A stretch of DNA of 59,421 nt. It comes from an uncultured Lachnospiraceae bacterium. Its GTDB lineage: Bacteria > Bacillota > Clostridia > Lachnospirales > Lachnospiraceae. Positions 17,102 to 24,413 of this stretch are shown in pieces (within the stretch, counting starts at the first letter, position 1; every line of letters begins with the position of its first letter). A program made the translations under genes and the position numbers. The notes under the pieces were generated by a model, which was not told the origin of the DNA, searched no databases, and was given only the letters and a program-made list of their open reading frames with translations. The stretch is from NCBI GenBank assembly GCA_910585205.1, contig CAJUCC010000020.1, forward strand, positions 1 through 59,421. The letters run 5' to 3'.

Positions 17102-18778
17102 ATGTTAAATTATAAACGGTATCGGAAAAATCCGGTAGTGGATTATCCCGAGCGGCAGTGGCCGGGAAAAGAGATTGAGAAAGCGCCCATCTGGTGCAGC
17201 GTAGATCTGCGGGACGGAAATCAGGCGTTGATCGATCCTATGATTGTACAGGAAAAAATTGAAATGTTCCAATATCTGATTAAGCTTGGGTTTAAAGAAA
17301 TCGAAATCGGTTTTCCGGCGGCAAGCCAGATCGAATATGATTTTCTGCGTCAGTTGGTGGATCGGAAGCTGATTCCCGACGACGTATGGGTACAGGTATT
17401 GTCGCAGTGCCGGGAAGAGCAGATTGCCAAAACGTTTGAATCGATTGCAGGGTGCAGACAGGCAATCGTGCATATTTATAATTCCACATCCACGCTTCAG
17501 CGGGATGTGGTATTCCATATGGATCGGGAAGGCATCAAAGAGATTGCGCTGAAGGGAACGCAGCTTGTGAAAAAATATGCGGAGGATTTTCCGGGTAAGA
17601 TTATTTTGGAATATTCCCCGGAAAGTTTTACCGGAACAGAACTCGATTTTGCCCTGGATATTTGTACGGCGGTACAGAAGGAATGGGGGGCAACGAAAGA
17701 AAATCCGATTATTATCAATCTGCCTTCGACGGTGGAGATGACAACGCCCAATGTATATGCGGATCAGATCGAATGGATGAACCGGCATTTTGAGAACCGG
17801 GAGAGTATTGTATTAAGTGTGCATCCGCACAACGACAGAGGAACCGGTGTCGCCGCTGCGGAACAGGCTATTTTGGCCGGCGCGGAACGTGTGGAAGGGA
17901 CACTTTTCGGCAACGGTGAGAGAACGGGGAATGTGGATGTATTGAATGTTGCCTATAATATGTTTTCTCAGGGGATTGATCCGGCGCTTCATCTGGAACA
18001 CATCAACGAAAGCATTGAAATCTACGAACGCTGCTGTAAGATTCCGATTCACCCGCGGCATCCGTATGCCGGCAAGATGGTATTTACGGCATTCTCCGGT
18101 TCTCATCAGGATGCCATCAATAAAGGGGTACAGGCGATGAAGGAACGGGGCGGCGAACACTGGCAGGTTCCGTATCTGCCGATTGACCCCGCCGACATTG
18201 GCAGAGAATATGAGCCCATTGTACGGATTAATTCCCAGTCGGGCAAAGGCGGCGTTGCCTTTATTATGGACACCTATTTCGGCTTTAAGCTGCCCAAGGC
18301 GATGCACAAAGAGTTTGCAGAGACGATACAGGCTATTTCCGAAAAACAGGGTGAGGTGTCGCCGGAACAGATTATGGAGCAGTTCCGCAGCGAATATCTG
18401 GATCAGAAAGAACCGCTGCATTTCCGGCGGCTGCATGTTTCTGACCTGTCGGGAGAAACTAAATCTCAGTTCGATACCAGGGTGGATGTGACATATACCG
18501 ATCACGGCGAAACGAAAACCTTTGAAGCGGTCGGGAACGGTCCGATTGATGCGGCGCAGCGCGGAATGCAGGAGTCGCTGGGCGTCAGCATCAAGGTATT
18601 GGATTACGAAGAGCACGCACTGCAGAGCGGTTCCAACTCTCAGGCGGCAGCATACATCCATTTGCTGGATTCCAATACCGGCAGAGTTACCTATGGCGTG
18701 GGTGTCAGCTCCAATATTACGAGAGCGTCAATCCGGGCGCTGTTCTCTGCCGTAAACCGATTAGAACTGGGAAATTAG
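17102..18778 (+). CDS. leuA: 2-isopropylmalate synthase, LeuA type 2
   Basis: First committed step of leucine synthesis, condensing acetyl-CoA with 2-oxoisovalerate. The HMGL-like TIM barrel begins with the catalytic motif DLRDGNQA (about residue 36) and contains the metal-binding HPHNDRGTG (about residue 240) and NGERTGN. A C-terminal LeuA dimer/allosteric domain spans about residues 430-558. At 558 residues with the RKNPVVDYPERQWP N-terminus it belongs to the long form usual in Actinobacteria and many Clostridia. GGGAGG precedes the ATG. No leucine leader peptide or T-box is visible in the 55 bases after the ptsH terminator. No other leu genes are near; the next gene, 9 bases on, is a sugar reductase. 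Confidence 0.95.
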   Translation: MLNYKRYRKNPVVDYPERQWPGKEIEKAPIWCSVDLRDGNQALIDPMIVQEKIEMFQYLIKLGFKEIEIGFPAASQIEYDFLRQLVDRKLIPDDVWVQVLSQCREEQIAKTFESIAGCRQAIVHIYNSTSTLQRDVVFHMDREGIKEIALKGTQLVKKYAEDFPGKIILEYSPESFTGTELDFALDICTAVQKEWGATKENPIIINLPSTVEMTTPNVYADQIEWMNRHFENRESIVLSVHPHNDRGTGVAAAEQAILAGAERVEGTLFGNGERTGNVDVLNVAYNMFSQGIDPALHLEHINESIEIYERCCKIPIHPRHPYAGKMVFTAFSGSHQDAINKGVQAMKERGGEHWQVPYLPIDPADIGREYEPIVRINSQSGKGGVAFIMDTYFGFKLPKAMHKEFAETIQAISEKQGEVSPEQIMEQFRSEYLDQKEPLHFRRLHVSDLSGETKSQFDTRVDVTYTDHGETKTFEAVGNGPIDAAQRGMQESLGVSIKVLDYEEHALQSGSNSQAAAYIHLLDSNTGRVTYGVGVSSNITRASIRALFSAVNRLELGN

Positions 18779-18787
18779 GAGGTAGAA

Positions 18788-19642
18788 ATGAAAGAGATCA
18801 TAGTAACCGGCTGCAATGGCCAGCTGGGAAGAGCGATCAATCAGATTCTGGCGGATCAGAAGGAATATCATCTTGTCAATACCGATGTGAGGGAGCTGGA
18901 TATTTCTGATGTGGAAGCGGTTATGAGGCTGGCGCGGGACGTAAAGCCTTATGCCATTGTCAACTGTGCGGCACAGACAAACGTAAACGGATGCGAACAA
19001 AACCCGGAGTGTGCCTATCGCATCAATGCGCTCGGCGCCAGGAATCTGAGCATCGCGGCGCAGGAGACGGGTGCGAGGCTGTTTCAGATTTCTACCGATT
19101 ATGTTTTTTCAGGCGATACCGATCGGCACTATAAGGAATATGACCTGCCCTGCCCTGCCAGTGTCTATGGGAAAACGAAGCTTCAGGGAGAGCAGTTGGT
19201 AAAGGATTTTTGCAGCAGATATTTTATCCTGCGCACGGCGTGGATGTACGGGGAGGGGAACAATTTCGCAAAGACGATGCTTCGTCTCTCCGAAAACAGT
19301 GATACCGTTCAGGTCGTAAACGATCAGATCGGGACACCGACGTATTCCATGGATTTGGCAAAAGCGATTGCCTGTCTGCTTCCTACGGATAATTACGGGA
19401 TCTTTCATGCGAGTTGTGAAGGAGAGTGCAGTTGGGCAGAATTTGCCGCGGAAATCTTCCGTCTGGCCGGAAAGAAGACGGTTGTGGAAGGGATTACAAC
19501 AGCCGCGTATGAGATGAAGTTTCCGGGACAGGCGCCGCGGCCGGCATACGCTGTGCTTGATAACGATATGTTTGCCATGACGACGGATTTCAGATTTCCG
19601 GTCTGGGAGGAATCGATCGCGGCATATCTGAAAACGTTGTAA
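18788..19642 (+). CDS. rfbD: RmlD-type dTDP-4-dehydrorhamnose reductase
   Basis: Short-chain reductase family enzyme that performs the last step of dTDP-L-rhamnose synthesis. Rossmann motif TGCNGQLGRAI at the N-terminus, the segment NCAAQTNVNGCE, catalytic STDYVFSG and YGKTKLQGE (the YxxxK pair), and the conserved RTAWMYGEG place it in the RmlD family; 284 residues is usual. It follows leuA by 9 bases with an AGGAGG site, so the two are probably cotranscribed. The other rhamnose genes (rmlA, rmlB, rmlC) are not in the window, so either they lie elsewhere or the enzyme reduces another dTDP- or UDP-ketosugar. A bidirectional terminator follows. Confidence 0.85.
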   Translation: MKEIIVTGCNGQLGRAINQILADQKEYHLVNTDVRELDISDVEAVMRLARDVKPYAIVNCAAQTNVNGCEQNPECAYRINALGARNLSIAAQETGARLFQISTDYVFSGDTDRHYKEYDLPCPASVYGKTKLQGEQLVKDFCSRYFILRTAWMYGEGNNFAKTMLRLSENSDTVQVVNDQIGTPTYSMDLAKAIACLLPTDNYGIFHASCEGECSWAEFAAEIFRLAGKKTVVEGITTAAYEMKFPGQAPRPAYAVLDNDMFAMTTDFRFPVWEESIAAYLKTL

Positions 19643-19661
19643 GGGTTTTTCCGTTCGTCAT

Positions 19662-19697
19662 AAAAAACGGCCGGCTCCGGAGCCGGCCGTTTTTTTG
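19662..19697. terminator. Bidirectional terminator between rfbD and UDP-xylose synthase
   Basis: A perfect palindrome: A-run, ACGGCCGGCTCCGGAGCCGGCCGT, T-run. The 12-bp GC-rich arms are flanked by As on the left and Ts on the right, so it can end transcription from both converging genes. Confidence 0.95.
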
Positions 19698-19706
19698 TCT
19701 TTCCTG

Positions 19707-20639
19707 TCAGATCACTCTCCTGAAATAATCGATTGTCTTTTTCAATCCCTCATCCAGTGCGATATGCGGCTCCCAGTCCAGATGCTGCTTTGCCAGGTCT
19801 ATGACCGGCTTTCTCTGCAGCGGATCATCGGCCGGCAGCGGCTGGTATACAATTTTGGACCGGGAATCGGTAAACTGAATTACTTTTTCCGCAAGCTGTA
19901 AAATGGTAAATTCACCCGGATTACCGATGTTACATGGCCCGGTGAATGCGGACGGAGACGCCATCAGACGTACCATTCCCTCGATGAGGTCGTCCACATA
20001 GCAAAAGCTTCTGGTCTGCGACCCGTCTCCATAGATGGTGATATCCTGATTTTTTAATGCCTGTACGATAAAATTGGAGACAACGCGGCCGTCGGACGGA
20101 TTCATGCGAGGACCATATGTGTTAAAAATGCGCAATACCTTGATTTGCAGTTTATGCATCCGGTGATAGTCAAAAAACAAAGTCTCTGCGACGCGTTTGC
20201 CTTCGTCGTAGCAGGAGCGGACACCGATGGGGTTGACGCAGCCCCGGTAGCTTTCCGGCTGCGGATGAACCTCCGGGTCGCCGTAGACTTCGCTCGTGCT
20301 GGCCTGCAGAATCCGCGCACCGACTCTTTTGGCAAGACCGAGCATATTCAGCGCACCATAGACGCTTGTCTTTGTCGTCTTGACCGGGTTCGCCTGATAG
20401 TGTACTGGGCTGGCCGGACAGGCGAGATTGTAAATTTGATCCACTTCCACATACAACGGTTCTGTAACGTCATGACGGATAAATTCGAAATAAGGATTCG
20501 CCATCAGATGGCGGATATTATCCTTGCTGCCTGTATAAAGGTTATCCACACAGATGACATCATTGCCGTCCTGCAGCAGACGTTCACAGAGATGGGAGCC
20601 GAGAAAACCGGCGCCACCTGTCACAAGTACTCGATTCAT
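19707..20639 (-). CDS. uxs: UDP-glucuronate decarboxylase (UDP-xylose synthase)
   Basis: Converts UDP-glucuronate to UDP-xylose. The extended SDR fold shows TGGAGFLGSHLCERLL at the N-terminus, NLACPASPVHYQANPVKTTK, the substrate motif STSEVYGDPEVHPQ, catalytic YDEGKR and the conserved RIFNTYGPRM, all characteristic of UXS rather than a 4-epimerase. Length 310 is typical. Start is the ATG whose complement ends at 20639. It is the second gene of a minus-strand pair with the upstream GT2 (50-base gap), divergent from ugd, which makes its substrate. The three genes therefore form a UDP-glucuronate to UDP-xylose module. Confidence 0.94.
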   Translation of the reverse strand: MNRVLVTGGAGFLGSHLCERLLQDGNDVICVDNLYTGSKDNIRHLMANPYFEFIRHDVTEPLYVEVDQIYNLACPASPVHYQANPVKTTKTSVYGALNMLGLAKRVGARILQASTSEVYGDPEVHPQPESYRGCVNPIGVRSCYDEGKRVAETLFFDYHRMHKLQIKVLRIFNTYGPRMNPSDGRVVSNFIVQALKNQDITIYGDGSQTRSFCYVDDLIEGMVRLMASPSAFTGPCNIGNPGEFTILQLAEKVIQFTDSRSKIVYQPLPADDPLQRKPVIDLAKQHLDWEPHIALDEGLKKTIDYFRRVI

Positions 20640-20688
20640 ACGATTGTTACCTCGATTGATTTATTTTATAAAACGATCCCCGGCACGG

Positions 20689-21411
20689 TCAGGAGAATAC
20701 ATTGTATTTGAGAATACAGTAAAAAGCGCGGAATGCATCTCTCAGGCCGATCTTTTTCCCCTCACTGTAAGAACGGGGATAATAGGAAATCGGAACTTCA
20801 TAGATCCGGTAGTGTTTGTCTTTTTTGGCGATCTTGGCCGTGATTTCCGGTTCAAAGCCGAACCGCTTTTCTTCGATCGTAATGGACTGAATGACTTCGC
20901 GCCGGAACATTTTATAACAGGTTTCCATATCTGTCAGACCGAGGTCGGTAAAGAGATTGGATACGAGCGTGAGCATCTTATTGCCCATCGTGTGATAAAA
21001 GCGCTTAATCATATATTTTTCGCCTCTGGCATAGCGGGAGCCGTATACGACATCGGCATCCTTTCGGCCGCCGATAAAAGGTTCCAGCAATGTGACAAAG
21101 TCTTTGGGATCATACTCCAGATCGGCGTCCTGTATTACTACGACATCACCGGTTGCGGCGCGGAAACCTTTGGCAAGCGCGGCACCCTTACCCTGATTGG
21201 TCTTGTGGAAAATCAGGCGGTCAATTTTACTGCGGAGCCTGCCCTGCAGCAGATCACGGGTGCCGTCTTTGGAACAGTCATCCACTACGATGATTTCGGT
21301 ATTTTTGACACCGCAATCCCGGACCGCATCGAGGACGGTTTCGATGGTGTCTTTTTCATTGTAACAGGGAATGACAACTGACAATACAATATCATTGATT
21401 GTTTTATCCAT
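20689..21411 (-). CDS. GT2 glycosyltransferase, dolichol-phosphate-mannose-synthase type
   Basis: 240-residue family 2 glycosyltransferase with the start VVIPCYNEKDTIETVLDA, the nucleotide-binding IVVDDCSKDGTRD and the metal-binding motif IQDADLEYDP. The sequence follows the short DPM1-like branch that transfers a sugar onto polyprenyl phosphate, with no C-terminal membrane helices, so it is cytosolic and peripheral. Its partner gene makes UDP-xylose and the divergent gene UDP-glucuronate, so one of these may be the donor; this is inference. Start at 21411 is the first methionine (MDKTINDIVLS). No strong minus-strand promoter is evident, although a TATACT-like box lies upstream near 21485. 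Confidence 0.85.
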   Translation of the reverse strand: MDKTINDIVLSVVIPCYNEKDTIETVLDAVRDCGVKNTEIIVVDDCSKDGTRDLLQGRLRSKIDRLIFHKTNQGKGAALAKGFRAATGDVVVIQDADLEYDPKDFVTLLEPFIGGRKDADVVYGSRYARGEKYMIKRFYHTMGNKMLTLVSNLFTDLGLTDMETCYKMFRREVIQSITIEEKRFGFEPEITAKIAKKDKHYRIYEVPISYYPRSYSEGKKIGLRDAFRAFYCILKYNVFS

Positions 21412-21531
21412 ATTTTTGTGACTCCTTTGCGTGTATGATGAGAGGAAAGCCTGGCGGCCGTTAAAAACCTCGCTAAGTGTTCATAGTATATCACAGATTG
21501 CGGGAAAAATCCATTTATTTGGGTTTATTTA

Positions 21532-21560
21532 TTGAAAAAAAGGGTAGGATATATTATAAT
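21532..21560 (+). promoter_or_regulatory. Sigma-A promoter of ugd
   Basis: TTGAAA (21532-21537) and TATAAT (21555-21560) with an ideal 17-base spacer. The predicted start near 21567 leaves a leader of about 90 bases before ugd. Confidence 0.85.
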
Positions 21561-21613
21561 AATCGTGCTGTTATGCGGGAAGCGGAAGGCGGCAGCGGAA
21601 TCGGAAGAAAAGC

Positions 21614-21634
21614 GTAACGGTTTTATACCGTTAC
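21614..21634 (+). promoter_or_regulatory. Hairpin in the ugd leader
   Basis: GTAACGG (21614-21620) pairs perfectly with CCGTTAC (21628-21634) around a 7-base loop, between the promoter and the AGGGAG ribosome site. There is no T-run, so it is not a terminator; a role in mRNA stability or translation control is possible but not shown. Confidence 0.4.
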
Positions 21635-21656
21635 AGAAAAACAGGGAGATTACAGA

Positions 21657-22967
21657 ATGAAGATAGCGGTAGCGGGAACGGGTTACGTGGGGCTTGTGAC
21701 AGGGGTTTGTCTGTCGGAGCACGGACACGAAGTGACTTGTGTCGATGTGGATGAAAATAAAGTAAAAATGATGGAAAGCGGCAAATCGCCGATCTACGAA
21801 CCGGGACTGGAAGAACTGATGGTAAAAAATATGGACCATCTTTATTTTACGACGGATTATAAAAAGGCGTATGTGGATGCGGATGTTATCATTATCGCAG
21901 TCGGAACACCGGAGAAGCGGGACGGCTCCGCAAATCTGGCCTATGTGTTCGGGGTGGCCAGTCAGATCGCCGCGAGTATCAGCAAAGAGTGTGTGGTAAT
22001 TGTGAAATCAACCGTTCCGATCGGCACGAATGATGAGGTGGAACGGCTTTTGAACGAAAATCCTCTGGAGCTGCGCGTGCATGTGGCGTCAAACCCGGAA
22101 TTTCTGGCGCAGGGCACGGCGGTCCCGGATACGATGCATGCTTCCCGTATTATTCTGGGGGTCAACGATGACTTTGCAAAAGAAAAACTGCTGGAAATGT
22201 ATAAAAACTTTGACGCTCCTGTTATGGTATGTAACAGGAGAAGCGCCGAAATGATTAAGTATGCATCGAATGATTTTCTGGCGCTGAAGATTTCATATAT
22301 GAACGAAATTGCCAATCTGTGTGAGGCGATCGGGGCAAATGTGGAAGAAGTGGCCAAAGGCATGGGATTTGACGAGCGGATCGGTAAGCGGTTCCTGCAT
22401 GCGGGCATTGGCTATGGCGGCTCTTGTTTCCCGAAGGATACGAAAGCGCTGCACCATCTTTCGGCAGTGAACGGCTGTGAGATGCGGACGGTCAAGGCGG
22501 CGATCGAAGTCAATGAAGGCCAGAAGTATAAATTATCCAAAAAAGCGAGAAAGTATTACGCAGATTACAACGGACTGCAGATTGCGGTTCTCGGACTGAC
22601 ATTTAAACCGGGCACGGATGATCTGCGGGAGGCTCCCTCCCTTGTAAATGTGCCGGTGTTTCTGGAAGACGGCGCTTATGTGAGAGCATGGGATCCGGTT
22701 GGGGCGGCGAATTTTCGGAAGCGGATACCGGACGAGCATATCACCTATTTCGATACCGTGGAAGAAGCGCTGAGAGATGCCGATATTTGTTTTATCTTTA
22801 CCGAATGGCCGGAGGTAAAGGCGCTGCCGTTAAGCAAATTTGCGGAGCTGATGCGCAGGCCCATTGTAATGGACGGCCGCAACTGTTATCGGCTGGAGGA
22901 CGTAAAACAGGCGTCCCTGATCTATGAAAGCATCGGACGGGAAATCGTAAATACAATAGAACAATAA
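21657..22967 (+). CDS. ugd: UDP-glucose 6-dehydrogenase
   Basis: Oxidises UDP-glucose twice with NAD to give UDP-glucuronate. N-terminal Rossmann motif AGTGYVGLVTGVC, the substrate-domain segment SNPEFLAQGTA, the catalytic Cys257 in YGGSCFPKD, and C-terminal GLTFKPGTDDLREAPS are all present; 436 residues is full length. An AGGGAG site lies 9 bases before the ATG. It is divergent from the UDP-xylose synthase and GT2 genes and ends at a strong terminator, so it is a single-gene unit. The product can serve both as a sugar donor and as substrate of the neighbouring decarboxylase. Confidence 0.96.
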   Translation: MKIAVAGTGYVGLVTGVCLSEHGHEVTCVDVDENKVKMMESGKSPIYEPGLEELMVKNMDHLYFTTDYKKAYVDADVIIIAVGTPEKRDGSANLAYVFGVASQIAASISKECVVIVKSTVPIGTNDEVERLLNENPLELRVHVASNPEFLAQGTAVPDTMHASRIILGVNDDFAKEKLLEMYKNFDAPVMVCNRRSAEMIKYASNDFLALKISYMNEIANLCEAIGANVEEVAKGMGFDERIGKRFLHAGIGYGGSCFPKDTKALHHLSAVNGCEMRTVKAAIEVNEGQKYKLSKKARKYYADYNGLQIAVLGLTFKPGTDDLREAPSLVNVPVFLEDGAYVRAWDPVGAANFRKRIPDEHITYFDTVEEALRDADICFIFTEWPEVKALPLSKFAELMRRPIVMDGRNCYRLEDVKQASLIYESIGREIVNTIEQ

Positions 22968-22971
22968 CCGG

Positions 22972-23002
22972 AAAAAGAATCGCATTGCTGCGATTCTTTT
23001 TT
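22972..23002 (+). terminator. Intrinsic terminator after ugd
   Basis: Stem AGAATCGCA (22976-22984) with TGCGATTCT (22989-22997), TTGC loop, flanked by an A-run and six or more Ts, 8 bases after the ugd stop. Confidence 0.92.
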
Positions 23003-23049
23003 ATCTTCCCTGTGTCTTTTCCCGTTTTGTTTGCATCTAATGGATGTAA

Positions 23050-23334
23050 AATGAAATCGGCCGTTTCATACCGCAGGGACAGGTTTCGTATGAGGAGTAT
23101 TTTCGCAGCCATGAACAGGAAGACGAGGAAAAAAATTCGGATGTGTTCCGGGCGGTTATGGAACGGGAGAAAAATTACAGAATTCCCTTTGTATTGTTTT
23201 ATGTGGAAGGATTTTCGGTAAAGGAAATCAGCAGAATGCTTCGACTGTCGCAGGGGGCGGTAAAAACGAGGCTCTACCGGGGCAGAAGCCTAATGAGAAA
23301 GAAATTGTCGGGAGAATATGGTTATGAAAAATAA
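23050..23334 (+). pseudogene. Truncated ECF sigma factor (linker and region 4 only)
   Basis: The open frame from 23050 (after an in-frame TAA at 23047) encodes only the linker and region 4 of an extracytoplasmic-function sigma-70 factor: VSYEEYFRSHEQEDEE, the helix RIPFVLFYVEGFSVKEISRM and the recognition helix LRLSQGAVKTRLYRGR. Region 2, which binds core polymerase and the -10 element, is missing; about 80-100 residues expected upstream are replaced by the ugd terminator region. A GTG at 23143 could start a 63-residue piece. It overlaps the start of the anti-sigma gene, as intact pairs do. Without region 2 it cannot act as a normal sigma factor, so it is read as a decaying gene. Confidence 0.8.
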
Positions 23335-24407
23335 AAAGTGGAGCCGGGAGTTTCCCGGGGTGCCGGAAACCGTTCATCAGTCGGTGCTGCATACCCTTTC
23401 CTGCCTGAAAGATCAGGAGGATAAAATCATGAAAAAACAGAATGCAAAAAAGAAACAAACACGCAGAACAGGAAGACGTACGATTCTGATTCTGGCAGCG
23501 GCAATGGCGGCGGCACTTGGGATGTCAGCGGCGGCATCCGGAATCTTTCAATGGAACGAACAGGCACAGGAAGTATTTGAAGCCGGGACAAAGACGCAGG
23601 AAAAGCTGGTTCTGGAGAATATAGCCAGCGAAGAGTATCAGACAGTGACGGATAACGGGCTTACCATCAGAGCCATACAAACGATACAGGATTCCCATTG
23701 CTTTTATGGATTGTTTGAGATAACGGTGGATGACGGGAGTATGACGCTTGACGAAAACTGCAGCATGGATTATACAATGGAATTTCCAAACGGGGAGGAT
23801 CCCTTTATTGCACTGGGATGGCACTTTGTGGCAGAGGAGGAACAGGAAGTGTCGAACAGAAGGTATTTCGAGATATTCGGAACGAAGATGCGTGCGGAGG
23901 AATATCTTGCCGTATACGGAAAAGAAAAAGACGAACAAGAGCTGAATATGAATATTACATTTACGACGCTTCACGGTCCGGGTGAGAAAGCGACGGATGG
24001 GGATGTATTAGCGGAGGGCAGCTGGCCGTTTTCTCTGACGATTCATCCGGCGCAGTCTGTCTGCCGTGAGTTGAATCGAACGGTGACGGTCAATGACTGT
24101 GAAATTGTTGTGCAGTCCGTGGAATTGTCTCCTATTTCCATGGTACTGACGTGCGAGGAAGCGGGTATTCGGGAGCTGGAACAAAAGGAGGGCATTGATC
24201 TCGATCAACTGGACGGCCTGCAGTCCATGATGGTATGGGGGCGTATATGACGATGGAACGATAGTCGATGAGAAAGCATACAATGGGCTGTATGAACGGT
24301 GCGGCGGCGTTTATGAGAAAGCGCTGCGCTTTTCCGGTGTGATTGATCCGGAAAAGGCAGTCGGGCTATTGCTTGGTGAGAACCGGGAAGAAATTCCGAT
24401 ACGATAG
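23318..24407 (+). pseudogene. DUF4179-type anti-sigma factor with a C-terminal frameshift
   Basis: Membrane-bound anti-sigma-like protein: a cytosolic N-terminus (about 50 residues) that would hold the sigma factor, one membrane helix (ILILAAAMAAALGMSAAASG), then an extracytoplasmic DUF4179-like domain. The frame stops at 24248-24250, but the next frame continues without a break (VYDDGTIVDEKAYNGLYERC) to a stop at 24405-24407. The switch point is a run of five Gs at 24237-24241; with four Gs the frame would be continuous. So the gene is frameshifted by one base, or the base is a sequence error. Start may be 23318 or 23324. It partners the truncated sigma gene upstream. Confidence 0.75.
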
Positions 24408-24413
24408 GTCCGG

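Noticed and set aside
22985..23221. 78-codon frame after ugd
   Set aside because: It begins inside the ugd terminator and overlaps, in another frame, a stretch that clearly encodes sigma region 4.
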